DNA of 64,000 nucleotides from Paraburkholderia tropica (GTDB taxonomy: Bacteria; Pseudomonadota; Gammaproteobacteria; Burkholderiales; Burkholderiaceae): positions 248,001-312,000 of the forward strand of contig NZ_FNZM01000001.1 of assembly GCF_900109265.1 (NCBI RefSeq), given 5' to 3'. The translations under genes and the position numbers were made by a program. Below, piece by piece: positions 50,854 to 60,175 of the stretch. Position 1 is the first letter of the stretch. Each line of letters starts with the position of its first letter. Below the pieces are notes generated by a model, which ran no database searches, was not told where the DNA came from, and worked only from the letters and a program-made list of their open reading frames with translations.

Positions 50854-52353
50854 TTGGACTACGCGCTGATGATGGCGGCCTACGAGCGCAAGGCGCGCAC
50901 CAGCGTGCAGCGCCGGCTCACGCAGCAGGATCTGCTCTACGAGAGCCTGCGCCGCGCGATTCTCGACGGCGATATCGTGCGCGGCACGCGTCTCGCGTCG
51001 AGCCGCGCGCTGGCCGAGGAGATGAGCATCGCGCGCAATTCGGTGCTCTACGCGTACGAGCGCTTGCTGGAGGAGGGTTTCATCACGGCGACGCGGCACG
51101 GCTCCGTGGTGAACGACGTGAAGTCGGTGGCCGCGCACACATCGGGGCGCGCGGCAGTCGCGGCGGAATTGGCGGAATCGGCGGAGAATGCGCCTCGCAC
51201 GCTCTCGCGCCGCGTGCGGCAATTGCCGCCACGTCACGCGTATCGCGCGGGCGTGACGGCGCTGCGTCCGGGCGTGCCCGCGCTCGACGCGTTTCCGCTC
51301 GCGCAGTGGCGCAGCACGCTCGAACGCGCGCAGCGCGAGTTGAACCCGGAAGATCTCAGCTATGGCGCGAGCGCGGGCATTCCGGCGCTGCGCCAGGCCA
51401 TCGCGCAATACGTGCGCGTGTCGCGCGGCGTGCGTTGTCAGCCCGATCAGGTGTTCATCACCGAAGGCACGCAGGAAAGCCTCGATCTCTGCGCGCGTTT
51501 TTTCGCGGATGCGGGCGAGCGCGTGTGGATCGAGAATCCCGGTTATCTGGGCGCGCGCGTCGCGATGCAGGCGGCCAGTCTCGAACTCGTGCCGATTCCC
51601 GTGGACGCGGCGGGCATGGCCGCGCGCGAGGAGCACTGGCGCGAGGCGCCGCCGCGCCTGATCTATCTGACGCCGTCGCATCAATATCCGCTCGGCTGCG
51701 TGCTGAGCCTCGAGCGGCGGCTCGCGCTGATCGAGCGCGCGCGGGCGTGCGGCGCGTGGATCATCGAAGACGACTACGACAGCGAGCTGCGCCACGACGG
51801 CCCGCCGCTGCCCTCGATCCAGGGCCTCGCCGACGACACGCCCGTGATCTATCTCGGCACCTTCAGCAAGACGCTGTTTCCGGCGCTGCGCATGGGCTTC
51901 ATGATCGTGCCGCGCCAGGTGGTGGAGCAGGTGGACATGGCGCATCGCACGCTGGTGCGCCAGGGCCGCGTGGCCGACCAGCGCGCGCTCGCCGATTTCA
52001 TCGAGAGCGGCCGTTACGCGCGCCATCTGCGGCGCATGCGCAAGCTGTATCTCGCGCGCCGCGACGGCCTCGTCGCCGCCATCGACAAGCATCTCGGCGG
52101 ACTCATGACGGTCTCGGCGGACGCGGGCGGCATGCATCTGAGCGTGCGTCTCGATGCGCCGCTCGACGATGTGGCCGTGAGCGAAGCCGCGCGCGAGCAT
52201 GGACTCGCGCTGTCGCCGCTGAGCGCGTATCGGCTCGAAGCGCCCGATACCGCGCCCTACAACGGCTTTTTGCTCGGTTACGCGGAAGCCACGCCGGAGG
52301 ATTCGGATGCGCTGATGGCCACGCTCGCGCGCGTGGTGCGCGCAATGCTGTGA
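50854..52353 (+). CDS. MocR-type regulator (GntR DNA-binding plus aminotransferase domain)
   Basis: A 499-residue regulator with a GntR winged helix (about 18-90, YESLRRAILDGDIVRGTRLASSRALAEEM) and a class I aminotransferase-fold domain (about 130-499). The pyridoxal lysine is K339 in GTFSKTLFPALRMG. MocR proteins sense amines or PLP adducts. It faces the polyamine catabolism genes convergently, so it may control them (as PuuR-like or GabR-like regulators do), but this is inferred. The start is TTG 50854, with GGAG nine bases upstream; ATG 50869 is an alternative. Confidence 0.9.
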   Translation: MDYALMMAAYERKARTSVQRRLTQQDLLYESLRRAILDGDIVRGTRLASSRALAEEMSIARNSVLYAYERLLEEGFITATRHGSVVNDVKSVAAHTSGRAAVAAELAESAENAPRTLSRRVRQLPPRHAYRAGVTALRPGVPALDAFPLAQWRSTLERAQRELNPEDLSYGASAGIPALRQAIAQYVRVSRGVRCQPDQVFITEGTQESLDLCARFFADAGERVWIENPGYLGARVAMQAASLELVPIPVDAAGMAAREEHWREAPPRLIYLTPSHQYPLGCVLSLERRLALIERARACGAWIIEDDYDSELRHDGPPLPSIQGLADDTPVIYLGTFSKTLFPALRMGFMIVPRQVVEQVDMAHRTLVRQGRVADQRALADFIESGRYARHLRRMRKLYLARRDGLVAAIDKHLGGLMTVSADAGGMHLSVRLDAPLDDVAVSEAAREHGLALSPLSAYRLEAPDTAPYNGFLLGYAEATPEDSDALMATLARVVRAML

Positions 52354-52372
52354 GCCGCGATGCGGGACACGC

Positions 52373-53677
52373 TCAGAACATCTCCATGATGCGGTGATAG
52401 AACATGCCGATTTCGAGCGCGGGACGACGCCACGCGGGGCCAAGCGGAAAACGCGCGTGGCGCAGCTGCGCGAAGAGATCGAATGCGGCGCGCTCGCCCG
52501 CGATGGCCTGCGAAACCACGCGTCCGGCGATGCCCGTGAGCGCCACGCCGTGCCCCGAAAAGCCCTGCACGTAGAACCAGTTCGGATCGACCGCGCCGAA
52601 GTCGGGCGCGCGGTTGCGCGTGACGTCGACGAAACCGCCCCACGCATACTCCACCTGCACGCCTTCGAGCTGCGGGAACACGCCGGTCATGCGCGCCTTC
52701 ATCGCTTCGGTGAGCTGCGCGGGCGCGGCGCCGGTCGAATCCGCGCGGCCGCCGAACAGCAGGCGGTCGTCGGCGGAGAGACGGAAGTAGTCGAGGAAGA
52801 AGTTGTTGTCGCAAATGGCGGCGCGGCCCGGAATCAGCGCGTCGGCGCGCGCGCGCCCAAGCGGCGCGGTCGCGATGATGTACGAGGCGATCGGCGCGAT
52901 GCGCGCTTCCACGGGCGCGGGCAGCACGCCGCCCGGCGCGGCGTTGCAGCACGACACCACGAAGCGGCAGCGCACTTCGCCGCGCGCGGTCTTCACCACG
53001 GGCCGCGCACCGCGCACGACCGAGGTGACGCGCGAATGCGCGTACAGTTGCGCGCCTTCCTTGCGCGCGGCGTCGGCGAGACCGAGGCAGTATTTGAGCG
53101 GATGCAGATGCCCTGAAAGCGGATCGTAGACGCCCGCGAGATAGCGCTGCGAATTCACGCGCGCGCGCGTGGCGTCGGTGTCGAGCCATTCGAGCTTGTC
53201 GTAGCCCCAGCGCGCACGCGCCGCGTCCATCCACGAACGCAGGCTCGGCACGCGCTTCGGTTTGGTCGCGACCGTCACGTAGCCCGAGGTGAAATCGCAG
53301 TCGATGCCGTAGCGCGCGATGCGCTCCTTCACGAGTTCCACGCCCTGGATCGAGAGCGCCCACGCGGCGCGCATGCCTTGCGGACCGAGTTGCTGTTCGA
53401 GCACTTCGTCCTTCGCGAAGCCGACGAGCGTCTGCCCGCCGTTGCGGCCCGACGCGCCCCAGCCGGGACGATGCGCGTCGAGCACCACGACGGAGAGGCC
53501 GCGCGTGCGGCATTCGAGCGCGACCGAGAGGCCCGCGAAGCCCGCGCCGATCACGCAGACGTCGGCGTCGAGCGCGCCTTCGAGCACCGGGTCGTCGGCG
53601 GCGGGGCGCGTGACGGAGGCTTCGTAGTACGAGTGGCGGGCGAGCACGTCCGCCTGGGCGTCGAGGTCGAGTTTCAT
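52373..53677 (-). CDS. FAD-dependent oxidase, gamma-glutamylputrescine oxidase-like (first copy)
   Basis: A 434-residue FAD protein of the DAO/OrdL/PuuB family. The dinucleotide motif is VCVIGAGFAGLSVALE, followed by RPGWGASGRNGGQ and the C-terminal FYVQGFSGHGVALTGIAG. In putrescine breakdown PuuB oxidises gamma-glutamylputrescine to the aldehyde. It is one of two related oxidases in tandem here, the two differing clearly in sequence, so they may serve different polyamines. The ATG at 53677 is the natural start. It lies at the end of the island and converges with the MocR gene. Confidence 0.87.
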   Translation of the reverse strand: MKLDLDAQADVLARHSYYEASVTRPAADDPVLEGALDADVCVIGAGFAGLSVALECRTRGLSVVVLDAHRPGWGASGRNGGQTLVGFAKDEVLEQQLGPQGMRAAWALSIQGVELVKERIARYGIDCDFTSGYVTVATKPKRVPSLRSWMDAARARWGYDKLEWLDTDATRARVNSQRYLAGVYDPLSGHLHPLKYCLGLADAARKEGAQLYAHSRVTSVVRGARPVVKTARGEVRCRFVVSCCNAAPGGVLPAPVEARIAPIASYIIATAPLGRARADALIPGRAAICDNNFFLDYFRLSADDRLLFGGRADSTGAAPAQLTEAMKARMTGVFPQLEGVQVEYAWGGFVDVTRNRAPDFGAVDPNWFYVQGFSGHGVALTGIAGRVVSQAIAGERAAFDLFAQLRHARFPLGPAWRRPALEIGMFYHRIMEMF

Positions 53678-53690
53678 CGGTTCAGATCCA

Positions 53691-54983
53691 TCAAAGCAGG
53701 TCCTTCATTCGATACCAGGCCATCGCGAGCACGAGGGCCGGGGTCCGCAGGGTGGCGCCGCCAGGAAAGTCGCGGTGACGGATCTTGCCGAACAGATCGA
53801 AGCGCGCGGCCTGGCCGTGTATCGCCTCGGCGATCAGCTGACCCGCGAGACCCGTGGTGTTCACGCCGTGCCCGGAAAACCCCTGCGCGAAATATACCGT
53901 GGGCGAGACGCGGCCAAAATGCGGCGCGCGATTCATGGTGATGTCGACGTAGCCGCCCCACGCGTAATCGACCTTCACATCGGCGAGTTGCGGGAAGGTC
54001 TTGAGCATGTCGCGGCGCATCGCTTCGCCGAGATTCGGCGGCGCGAAGGTCGAATAGCTCACCTTGCCGCCCCACAGCAGCCGCGTGTCGGGCGCGGGGC
54101 GGAAGTAGTCGAGCACGAAGCGGCTGTCGCACACGGCGGCCTGCGCGGGCATCAGCGAACGCATGCGCGCCTCGCCGAGCGGTTCCGTGGCGATCACGTA
54201 GGTGCCGACCGGCATGATCTTGCGCGCGAGCGCCGGCGCCAGCGCGCCCAGATACGTATTGCAGGCGAGCACGACGAACTTCGCGCGCACCTGGCCTTGT
54301 GCGGTCTCGATCACGTGCGCGCCCGCTTCGTCGCGAATGCGCATGACGGCGCTGTCTTCGAAGATCTGCACGCCCGCTTCGCGAGCCGCGCGCGCGAGGC
54401 CGAGCGTGTAGTTGAGCGGATGCAGATGGCCGCTGTCCGGATCGTAAAGGCCGCCTGGATAGCGGCCCGATTGCACGAAACGGCCCACGCCGTCGGCGTC
54501 GACGTAACGGAAGCGGTCGTAGCCGAAGCGTCGCGCGGCGTCGTCGCGCCAGCGCTTGAGTTCGTCGACGTCGCGCGCCTTGTTCGCGGCGGTGAAATAC
54601 CCTTCCGTAAGCGCGCAGTCGATGTTGTGCTTCGCCACGCGCGACTTCACGATGTCGAGCGTTTCGAGGCCCATGTCCCACATCTGTTTGACTTCGCCTT
54701 CGTTCATGAACTGCGCGAACGTGTCGATGCCGCAGGCGAAGCCGCCGATCAACTGGCCGCCGTTGCGCCCGCTCGCAGCCCATCCGACTTTCGAGGCTTC
54801 GAGCAGCGCGACGCGATAGCCGCGTTCCGCGAGATTGAGCGCCGTGGAGACGCCCGTGAGGCCCGCGCCGATCACGCAGACATCGGCGTCGAGCGTGCCT
54901 TGCAAGGACGGATGGCGGGTGGCGTCGTTGGCGGTGGCCGCATACCACGACGGCGCATGAGACTGATTGGCGAATTTGAGCAT
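53691..54983 (-). CDS. puuB: FAD-dependent oxidase, gamma-glutamylputrescine oxidase (second copy)
   Basis: A 430-residue paralogue of the previous gene with the same motifs (VCVIGAGLTGVSTALN, VGWAASGRNGGQLIGGF, FAQGFSGHGVNTTGLAG). The region around CGIDTF following GGQLIGGF is typical of OrdL/PuuB oxidases. The stop lies 13 bp before the first copy's start, so both are co-transcribed. Assigned as PuuB because it is next to polyamine transport and puuA-type genes; the true substrate is inferred. Confidence 0.85.
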   Translation of the reverse strand: MLKFANQSHAPSWYAATANDATRHPSLQGTLDADVCVIGAGLTGVSTALNLAERGYRVALLEASKVGWAASGRNGGQLIGGFACGIDTFAQFMNEGEVKQMWDMGLETLDIVKSRVAKHNIDCALTEGYFTAANKARDVDELKRWRDDAARRFGYDRFRYVDADGVGRFVQSGRYPGGLYDPDSGHLHPLNYTLGLARAAREAGVQIFEDSAVMRIRDEAGAHVIETAQGQVRAKFVVLACNTYLGALAPALARKIMPVGTYVIATEPLGEARMRSLMPAQAAVCDSRFVLDYFRPAPDTRLLWGGKVSYSTFAPPNLGEAMRRDMLKTFPQLADVKVDYAWGGYVDITMNRAPHFGRVSPTVYFAQGFSGHGVNTTGLAGQLIAEAIHGQAARFDLFGKIRHRDFPGGATLRTPALVLAMAWYRMKDLL

Positions 54984-55046
54984 AGGAAATGCGTGCGAAA
55001 AAAACGGCGGGCGCAGGCGCGAGGCCCGCTGCCCGCCGCATACGCG

Positions 55047-56666
55047 TCAGAACGCGTAGATGAACTGCGCGCCCAGCAAGTCGTTGCTCTTGCTGTACGA
55101 GCCGTCGTTGCGCAGGAACACCTTCTGCGAGGCCCAGTCGTGGCGATATTCGACCTTCACGGTGATCTGCTGCGTCGGGTAGAACAGCAGGTCGAGCGCG
55201 ACGTCCTGGCGTACCGCGCCCTTGCACTCGAAGCCGTAGCCGCCGCCCGCCTGCGAGTTCGCGAGGCAGTCCGCGCCGATGCCGAAGCCGTTGTACGGGT
55301 CCATGCCATTGCCGTTGAGCGCCACGCCGCCGCCGCCGCCGCCGTTCTTGCTGTCGACGAGCAGGTCGTAACGCGCGGTCACGCCCATGCGGCCCACGAC
55401 CGGCGCGTTGAACTTGCGGTGCGCGAGCAGCGAGAGGCCGTACCACTGCGCGTTGCCGCCGTTGAACGCGGCGCGCTGCTGCTGGCCGTAATCGACTTCG
55501 GCGTTGTACTGGATGTCCGCGAGCGAGTAGGTCGCGTCGACTTCGCCGAAGAAGAAGTAGCCGCCCGAGCTCGACGCCTGGCCGCCCGGACCGTAGACCA
55601 CCTGACCGTCCGCATTGGTCGCGCTCGACAGCGTCTGGCGGCCAATGTTGAACGAACCGCCGATATCGAGCGCGCTCGACATCGTGTAGTCCGCGCGCGC
55701 CGTGAAGGTCGGGATCTTGTTGCTCGTCGTGATCGGGTCGCCCAGCGCGTTCGTGCCCGTCTGCGTGACCGCGCCGTAGGTGCGGTACTGCTCGTTGCCG
55801 AGGATGAACTTGAAGGCCCACTGGCTGCCGTCCGGCGTGTAGTTCCAGCCCACGCCCACGTAGCTGCCCGGATCCGAGAAGTCGTACAGCAGGTTGTGCG
55901 TGAGGGTCAGCATCTGGTTCGACTGCTGCACCTCGTAGCCGCCGAAGCTCGGCATCAGACCGGCGACGAAGGTCTGCGTGGCCGTGATCGGCACCGTCAC
56001 CACGGCCGTGTTCAGGATGTTGTTGCCGATGTCGCCGTGTTCGTTCGCGAGCAGCGTGATGCCGTTGCCGCGGTTCGGCATGAGCGTGATTTCGGCGGAC
56101 GGCGCCATCGGGCCGACACCGAAGGTCTTCTTGATGTCGAGGTAGAGATCGCCGAACGTGCTGTTGAAGTAGTTGTACGAGCTCTCGTGATTCGCGAACA
56201 GGAACGACGAAGTGCCCGGCGCGCGGTTGTAGATGTACGACGGGTCGATATAGCCGGTGATCGAGAGGCCCGCGATGGGTCCGGTGCTGGCCGCGTCGCT
56301 GAGCGAATCGACCTTCAACTGCTGGCTCGCGATCTGCTGCTTCATCGAGTCGACGTCGTCGTTGGTCAGGTGAGCGGGCGCCTTGCCGTAGTCGGGCGAG
56401 CTGATGTCGACCGGCGCGGCTTCCGCCGTGCTGGCCGTGGCGCCTGCCGTGCCCGCTGCCGCGCCGCCCGCGGAAGCCGTGGCTGTTTTCGACGACGCCT
56501 TCGCCGTGTTCTTCGAACTGGCGATTTCGCTCTTGAGCGATTTCACCTCTTTTTGCAGGGCATTCAACTGTGCCTGGAGGGCCTTGATCTGATCGCTGGT
56601 CGAGTCCGCGAAAGCGAGCCCCGGCAGTGCCCCGGCCACCAGCAGACAGATTAACTTCTTCTTCAT
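55047..56666 (-). CDS. DUF3138-family porin-like outer-membrane protein
   Basis: A 539-residue secreted protein. A signal peptide (1-20, AGLAFA or similar cleavage) is followed by a coiled-coil segment (about 22-52, SDQIKALQAQLNALQKEVK) and an Ala/Thr-rich linker. A long beta-rich C-terminal part follows, ending in aromatic-ending strands (DLLGAQFIYAF), typical of porins. It looks like the DUF3138 family. Position inside the polyamine island suggests a channel for amine uptake, which is inferred. The start is ATG 56666 (SD AAGGAG); TTG 56672 is also in frame. Confidence 0.85.
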   Translation of the reverse strand: MKKKLICLLVAGALPGLAFADSTSDQIKALQAQLNALQKEVKSLKSEIASSKNTAKASSKTATASAGGAAAGTAGATASTAEAAPVDISSPDYGKAPAHLTNDDVDSMKQQIASQQLKVDSLSDAASTGPIAGLSITGYIDPSYIYNRAPGTSSFLFANHESSYNYFNSTFGDLYLDIKKTFGVGPMAPSAEITLMPNRGNGITLLANEHGDIGNNILNTAVVTVPITATQTFVAGLMPSFGGYEVQQSNQMLTLTHNLLYDFSDPGSYVGVGWNYTPDGSQWAFKFILGNEQYRTYGAVTQTGTNALGDPITTSNKIPTFTARADYTMSSALDIGGSFNIGRQTLSSATNADGQVVYGPGGQASSSGGYFFFGEVDATYSLADIQYNAEVDYGQQQRAAFNGGNAQWYGLSLLAHRKFNAPVVGRMGVTARYDLLVDSKNGGGGGGVALNGNGMDPYNGFGIGADCLANSQAGGGYGFECKGAVRQDVALDLLFYPTQQITVKVEYRHDWASQKVFLRNDGSYSKSNDLLGAQFIYAF

Positions 56667-56838
56667 CGACAATTCTCCTTATTGGGTCGTTATTGCAAAC
56701 ACTTCGAGGCGTTCTTGCTTTTCTTGCGGCGGGCCGTTGCACGCGGCGCGCGCGAGGCGCGCCGTCTTGTTGTCGAACTCTCAGGTTCCGCGCGAGGTTC
56801 TCTACGGGCGGCTTCTACGACTTGCTTCAAAAAACGGT

Positions 56839-57750
56839 TCAGGCCGCGCGCCGTCCGATCGGTGCGCCGACCGCGCCGGCCGGTGAAGCGGCGCTGGCGG
56901 TTTCGGCGGGATCGGGCTGCGTGAAGGCCATCTGCAGATCGCGCAGACGCTTCTTCTCGCGTGCGCTCATCAACTGATTCACCGCGATCACGCCGATCGT
57001 CACGGCCGTGATGAAGAGCGTGGCGAGCGCGTTCATTTCCGGATTCAGGCCGAGACGCACGCGCGAGAACACGACGAGCGGCAGCGTGGTCGAGCCGGGA
57101 CCGGAGAGGAACGCGGAGAGCACGAGGTCGTCGATCGAGAGCGTGAACGAGAGCAGCCAGCCGGAGAGCAGCGCCTGCGAGATCAGCGGCAGCGTGATGA
57201 CGAAGAACACCTTCAGCGGCGTGGCGCCGAGATCGAGCGCGGCCTCTTCGAGCGACTTGTTCATCTCCTTCACGCGCGACTGCACGATGATCGCGACGTA
57301 CGACACGCAGAGCATCACGTGGCCGATCCAGATCGTGAGGATGCCGCGCCCGGCGGGCCAGCCGATCATCTGCTGGAGCGCCACGAACAGCAGCAGCAGC
57401 GAGATGCCCTGGATCACTTCGGGAATCACGAGCGGCGCGTTGATCATGCCGGTGTAGAGCGTGAAGCCGCGGAAGCGGCCCATGCGCGCGAGCACGAAGC
57501 CCGCCCACGTGCCGATCACCACCGAGGCGAACGCCGTCATCAGGCCGATCTTCAGCGAAAGCCAGGCGGCGCTCAGCAACTCGTCGTCCTGCAGCAGCGC
57601 CGCGTACCACTTGAGCGAGAAGCCGGACCACACCGTCACGAGCTTCGACTCGTTGAACGAGTACACGACGAGGCTGATGATCGGGATATAGAGGAACAGA
57701 AAGCCGACAGTGAGAACGCTGGTCGAGAGCGTGCGATTGGGCTTGATCAT
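56839..57750 (-). CDS. potI: Putrescine/polyamine ABC transporter permease PotI-like
   Basis: A 303-residue inner-membrane permease of the ABC-type PotC/PotI family with six helices and the EAA cytoplasmic loop (EEAALDLGATPLKVFFVITLP). With PotH it forms the channel of a polyamine importer. ATG 57750 overlaps the potH stop (ATGA). The C-terminal about 30 residues are Ala-rich and variable. Upstream frames belong to potH in another frame. Confidence 0.92.
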   Translation of the reverse strand: MIKPNRTLSTSVLTVGFLFLYIPIISLVVYSFNESKLVTVWSGFSLKWYAALLQDDELLSAAWLSLKIGLMTAFASVVIGTWAGFVLARMGRFRGFTLYTGMINAPLVIPEVIQGISLLLLFVALQQMIGWPAGRGILTIWIGHVMLCVSYVAIIVQSRVKEMNKSLEEAALDLGATPLKVFFVITLPLISQALLSGWLLSFTLSIDDLVLSAFLSGPGSTTLPLVVFSRVRLGLNPEMNALATLFITAVTIGVIAVNQLMSAREKKRLRDLQMAFTQPDPAETASAASPAGAVGAPIGRRAA

Positions 57751-58715
57751 TTGCCTTCCTCCAGTTCCTTGACCTGGTAGTACTGGAACACGGCCATCGG
57801 CACGAGCAGCAGCAGCACCATCGCGACCGTGACGGCGGATGCCATCGGCCAGTCCATGTTGTTGAAGAACTCGTCCCACATGACGCGGCCGATCATCAGC
57901 GTGTCGGCGCCGCCGAGCAGTTCGGGAATCACGTATTCGCCGACCGCCGGAATGAACACGAGCAGGCTGCCCGCGATGATCCCGTTCTTCGAGAGCGGCA
58001 ACGTGATCCGCGTGAACGCGACCCACGGCTTCGCGCCGAGGTCGTAAGCGGCTTCGAGCAGCGTGAGGTCCATCTTCACGAGGTGCGCGTAGAGCGGCAT
58101 CACCATGAACGGCAGATACGAATAGACCATGCCGATATAGACGCCCGCGTCGCTGTGATAGAGCCGCAGCGGCGAGTGAATCAGGCCGATGGCGATCAGC
58201 GCGTGATTGAGCAGGCCGTCGTCCTTGAGAATGCCGATCCACGCGTAGACGCGAATCAGGAACGAGGTCCAGAAAGGCAGCATCACGGCCATCATCAGCA
58301 CGTTGCGCGTGGCCGGATTCGAGCGGGCGATGTAGTAGGCGATCGGATAGCCGATCAACAGGCAGAAGATCGTCGAGACCGCCGCCATCTTCAGCGAACT
58401 GATGTAGGTGGCGATATACAGGCTGTCCTGCAGCAGGAACGCATAGTGCGAAAGCTGCAAGGCCAGATGCACCATGCCGTCTTTCATCTCGACGAGGTTC
58501 GAGTAGGGCGGAATGCCCATGACCTGGTCGGCGAAGCTGATCTTGAGCACCAGCACGAAGGGCAGCGCGAAGAACAGCGCGAGCCACAGGAACGGCACGC
58601 CGATCACCGTGGTGCGGCCCGAGGGCACGAAGCGCGAGAACACGCGCGCGAGCATGCCGCGCGGCGCGTTGCTGCGCGACGGCACGGAGGGCGTGGAGGG
58701 CAGGGACGTACTCAT
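57747..58715 (-). CDS. potH: Putrescine/polyamine ABC transporter permease PotH-like
   Basis: A 322-residue permease with six helices, the PotB/PotH type. The cytoplasmic EAA loop is EAAYDLGAKPWVAFTRITLPLSK. The N-terminal about 35 residues are polar. ATG 58715 is chosen because GGAG lies upstream and the family homology follows; the frame is open to 58772. Coupled to potI. Confidence 0.93.
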   Translation of the reverse strand: MSTSLPSTPSVPSRSNAPRGMLARVFSRFVPSGRTTVIGVPFLWLALFFALPFVLVLKISFADQVMGIPPYSNLVEMKDGMVHLALQLSHYAFLLQDSLYIATYISSLKMAAVSTIFCLLIGYPIAYYIARSNPATRNVLMMAVMLPFWTSFLIRVYAWIGILKDDGLLNHALIAIGLIHSPLRLYHSDAGVYIGMVYSYLPFMVMPLYAHLVKMDLTLLEAAYDLGAKPWVAFTRITLPLSKNGIIAGSLLVFIPAVGEYVIPELLGGADTLMIGRVMWDEFFNNMDWPMASAVTVAMVLLLLVPMAVFQYYQVKELEEGK

Positions 58716-58728
58716 GTCGGCATCTCCG

Positions 58729-59880
58729 TTATTGCGTGAGCACGACGCCGCTGGCGGGCGACCACGACACATACACGTCGTCGTTCCAGGCCGGCGCGCC
58801 TTCGTTCATCAGATGCGAGCTGGACAGGTTCGACACCACCACCTTGCCGCCCGGCAGGCGCACGTGATAGAGCGAATAGCTGCCCATGTAGGCCACGTCC
58901 GTCACGACGCCGCGCGCCCAGTTCGTCTGCGTGCCCGGCTTCTCGCGCGTCACGCGCACGCGCTCGGGGCGCACCGAAATGCCGACCGGCATGCCGAGCG
59001 GGCCGGTCACGCCGTGGCTCACGTACATGCGCGTTTCGAGGTCTTCGCTTTCGACGTAGATGTGATCGGGCTCGTCTTCGACCACCTTGCCTTCGAACAG
59101 ATTGGTCGAGCCGATGAACTCGGCCGAGAAGCGGCTGTTGGGGAATTCGTAGACTTCGTTGGGCGAGCCGATCTGCACGATGCGGCCTTCGCTCATGACC
59201 GCGAGACGATTGGCCATCGTCATCGCTTCTTCCTGATCGTGCGTGACCATCACGCAGGTGACGTCGACCTTCTCGATGATGTTCACAAGTTCGAGCTGGG
59301 TCTTCTGGCGGATCTTTTTATCGAGCGCCGACATCGGTTCGTCGAGCAGCAGCAGCTTGGGGCGCTTGACGAGCGAACGCGCGAGCGCGACGCGCTGCTG
59401 CTGGCCGCCCGAGAGCTGATGCGGCTTGCGCTTCGCGTAGCGGCTCATCTGCACGAGATTGAGCGCGTCGGCCACGCGTTCCCGGATTTCGTTCTTCGGC
59501 ACCCCTTCCTGCTTGAGGCCGAACGCAACATTCGATTCCACGCTCATATGCGGAAAGAGCGCATACGACTGGAACATCATGTTGACCGGACGGCGATAGG
59601 GCGGCAGCGCCGCGAGGTCCTCGCCATCGACGAAGATCTTGCCCGAGGTGGCCGTTTCCAGCCCGGCGAGCATGCGCAGCAGCGTGGACTTGCCGCAGCC
59701 CGAACTGCCGAGCAGCGCGAATAGTTCGTTCTTCGCGATGTTCAGGCTGACGTTGTTCACGGCGACGCTGTCGCCGAACTTCTTGACGACGTTTTCGATA
59801 CGCACGAAAGCGTCGCGGGAGGTGGCCTGCGCGCCCGGTTGCGCGGCTTCGGAGGCGTGGACTTTGGACGTCGAATTCAT
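58729..59880 (-). CDS. potG: Polyamine ABC transporter ATP-binding protein PotG-like
   Basis: A 383-residue ABC ATPase. Walker A is GSSGCGKST at 58-66, the signature is LSGGQQQR, and Walker B is LLLLDEPMSALDKK. The C-terminal about 100 residues form a TOBE-type regulatory domain. It powers the PotHI channel. ATG 59880 is chosen over the long upstream frame, which is basic and lacks homology. It ends 13 bp before potH. Confidence 0.94.
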   Translation of the reverse strand: MNSTSKVHASEAAQPGAQATSRDAFVRIENVVKKFGDSVAVNNVSLNIAKNELFALLGSSGCGKSTLLRMLAGLETATSGKIFVDGEDLAALPPYRRPVNMMFQSYALFPHMSVESNVAFGLKQEGVPKNEIRERVADALNLVQMSRYAKRKPHQLSGGQQQRVALARSLVKRPKLLLLDEPMSALDKKIRQKTQLELVNIIEKVDVTCVMVTHDQEEAMTMANRLAVMSEGRIVQIGSPNEVYEFPNSRFSAEFIGSTNLFEGKVVEDEPDHIYVESEDLETRMYVSHGVTGPLGMPVGISVRPERVRVTREKPGTQTNWARGVVTDVAYMGSYSLYHVRLPGGKVVVSNLSSSHLMNEGAPAWNDDVYVSWSPASGVVLTQ

Positions 59881-60175
59881 GATGTAACGGTTTCCTTTCT
59901 GATCGCGGCACTGCGCGTCGTCGCGCGGTTTGCCTGTTTGCCTGCTGCCTCGCGGCGGTTCTGCAAATCGCGGGCGCGAGTCGCCCCGCACGGGGCGCAC
60001 AAGGCGACTCGCGGACGTCAGTACTGCGAACGGAGCTCGGTGGAGGCTGGCGCGTTGCCGGGGAAAGGGGGCGACGCGCACAGCCGGACTTCGAACAGCG
60101 GACTTGCCTGGTGGCGGCGAGGGGTCGAGCGATCCCTCTACCGCGCGGTGTCTCCTTCCTTCTCCTGTTATGCGC

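Noticed and set aside
53775..56654. A plus-strand open frame of 959 codons opposite the puuB and DUF3138 genes
   Set aside because: Low-complexity His/Arg/Ala composition and no recognisable motif; the minus-strand genes are well supported.
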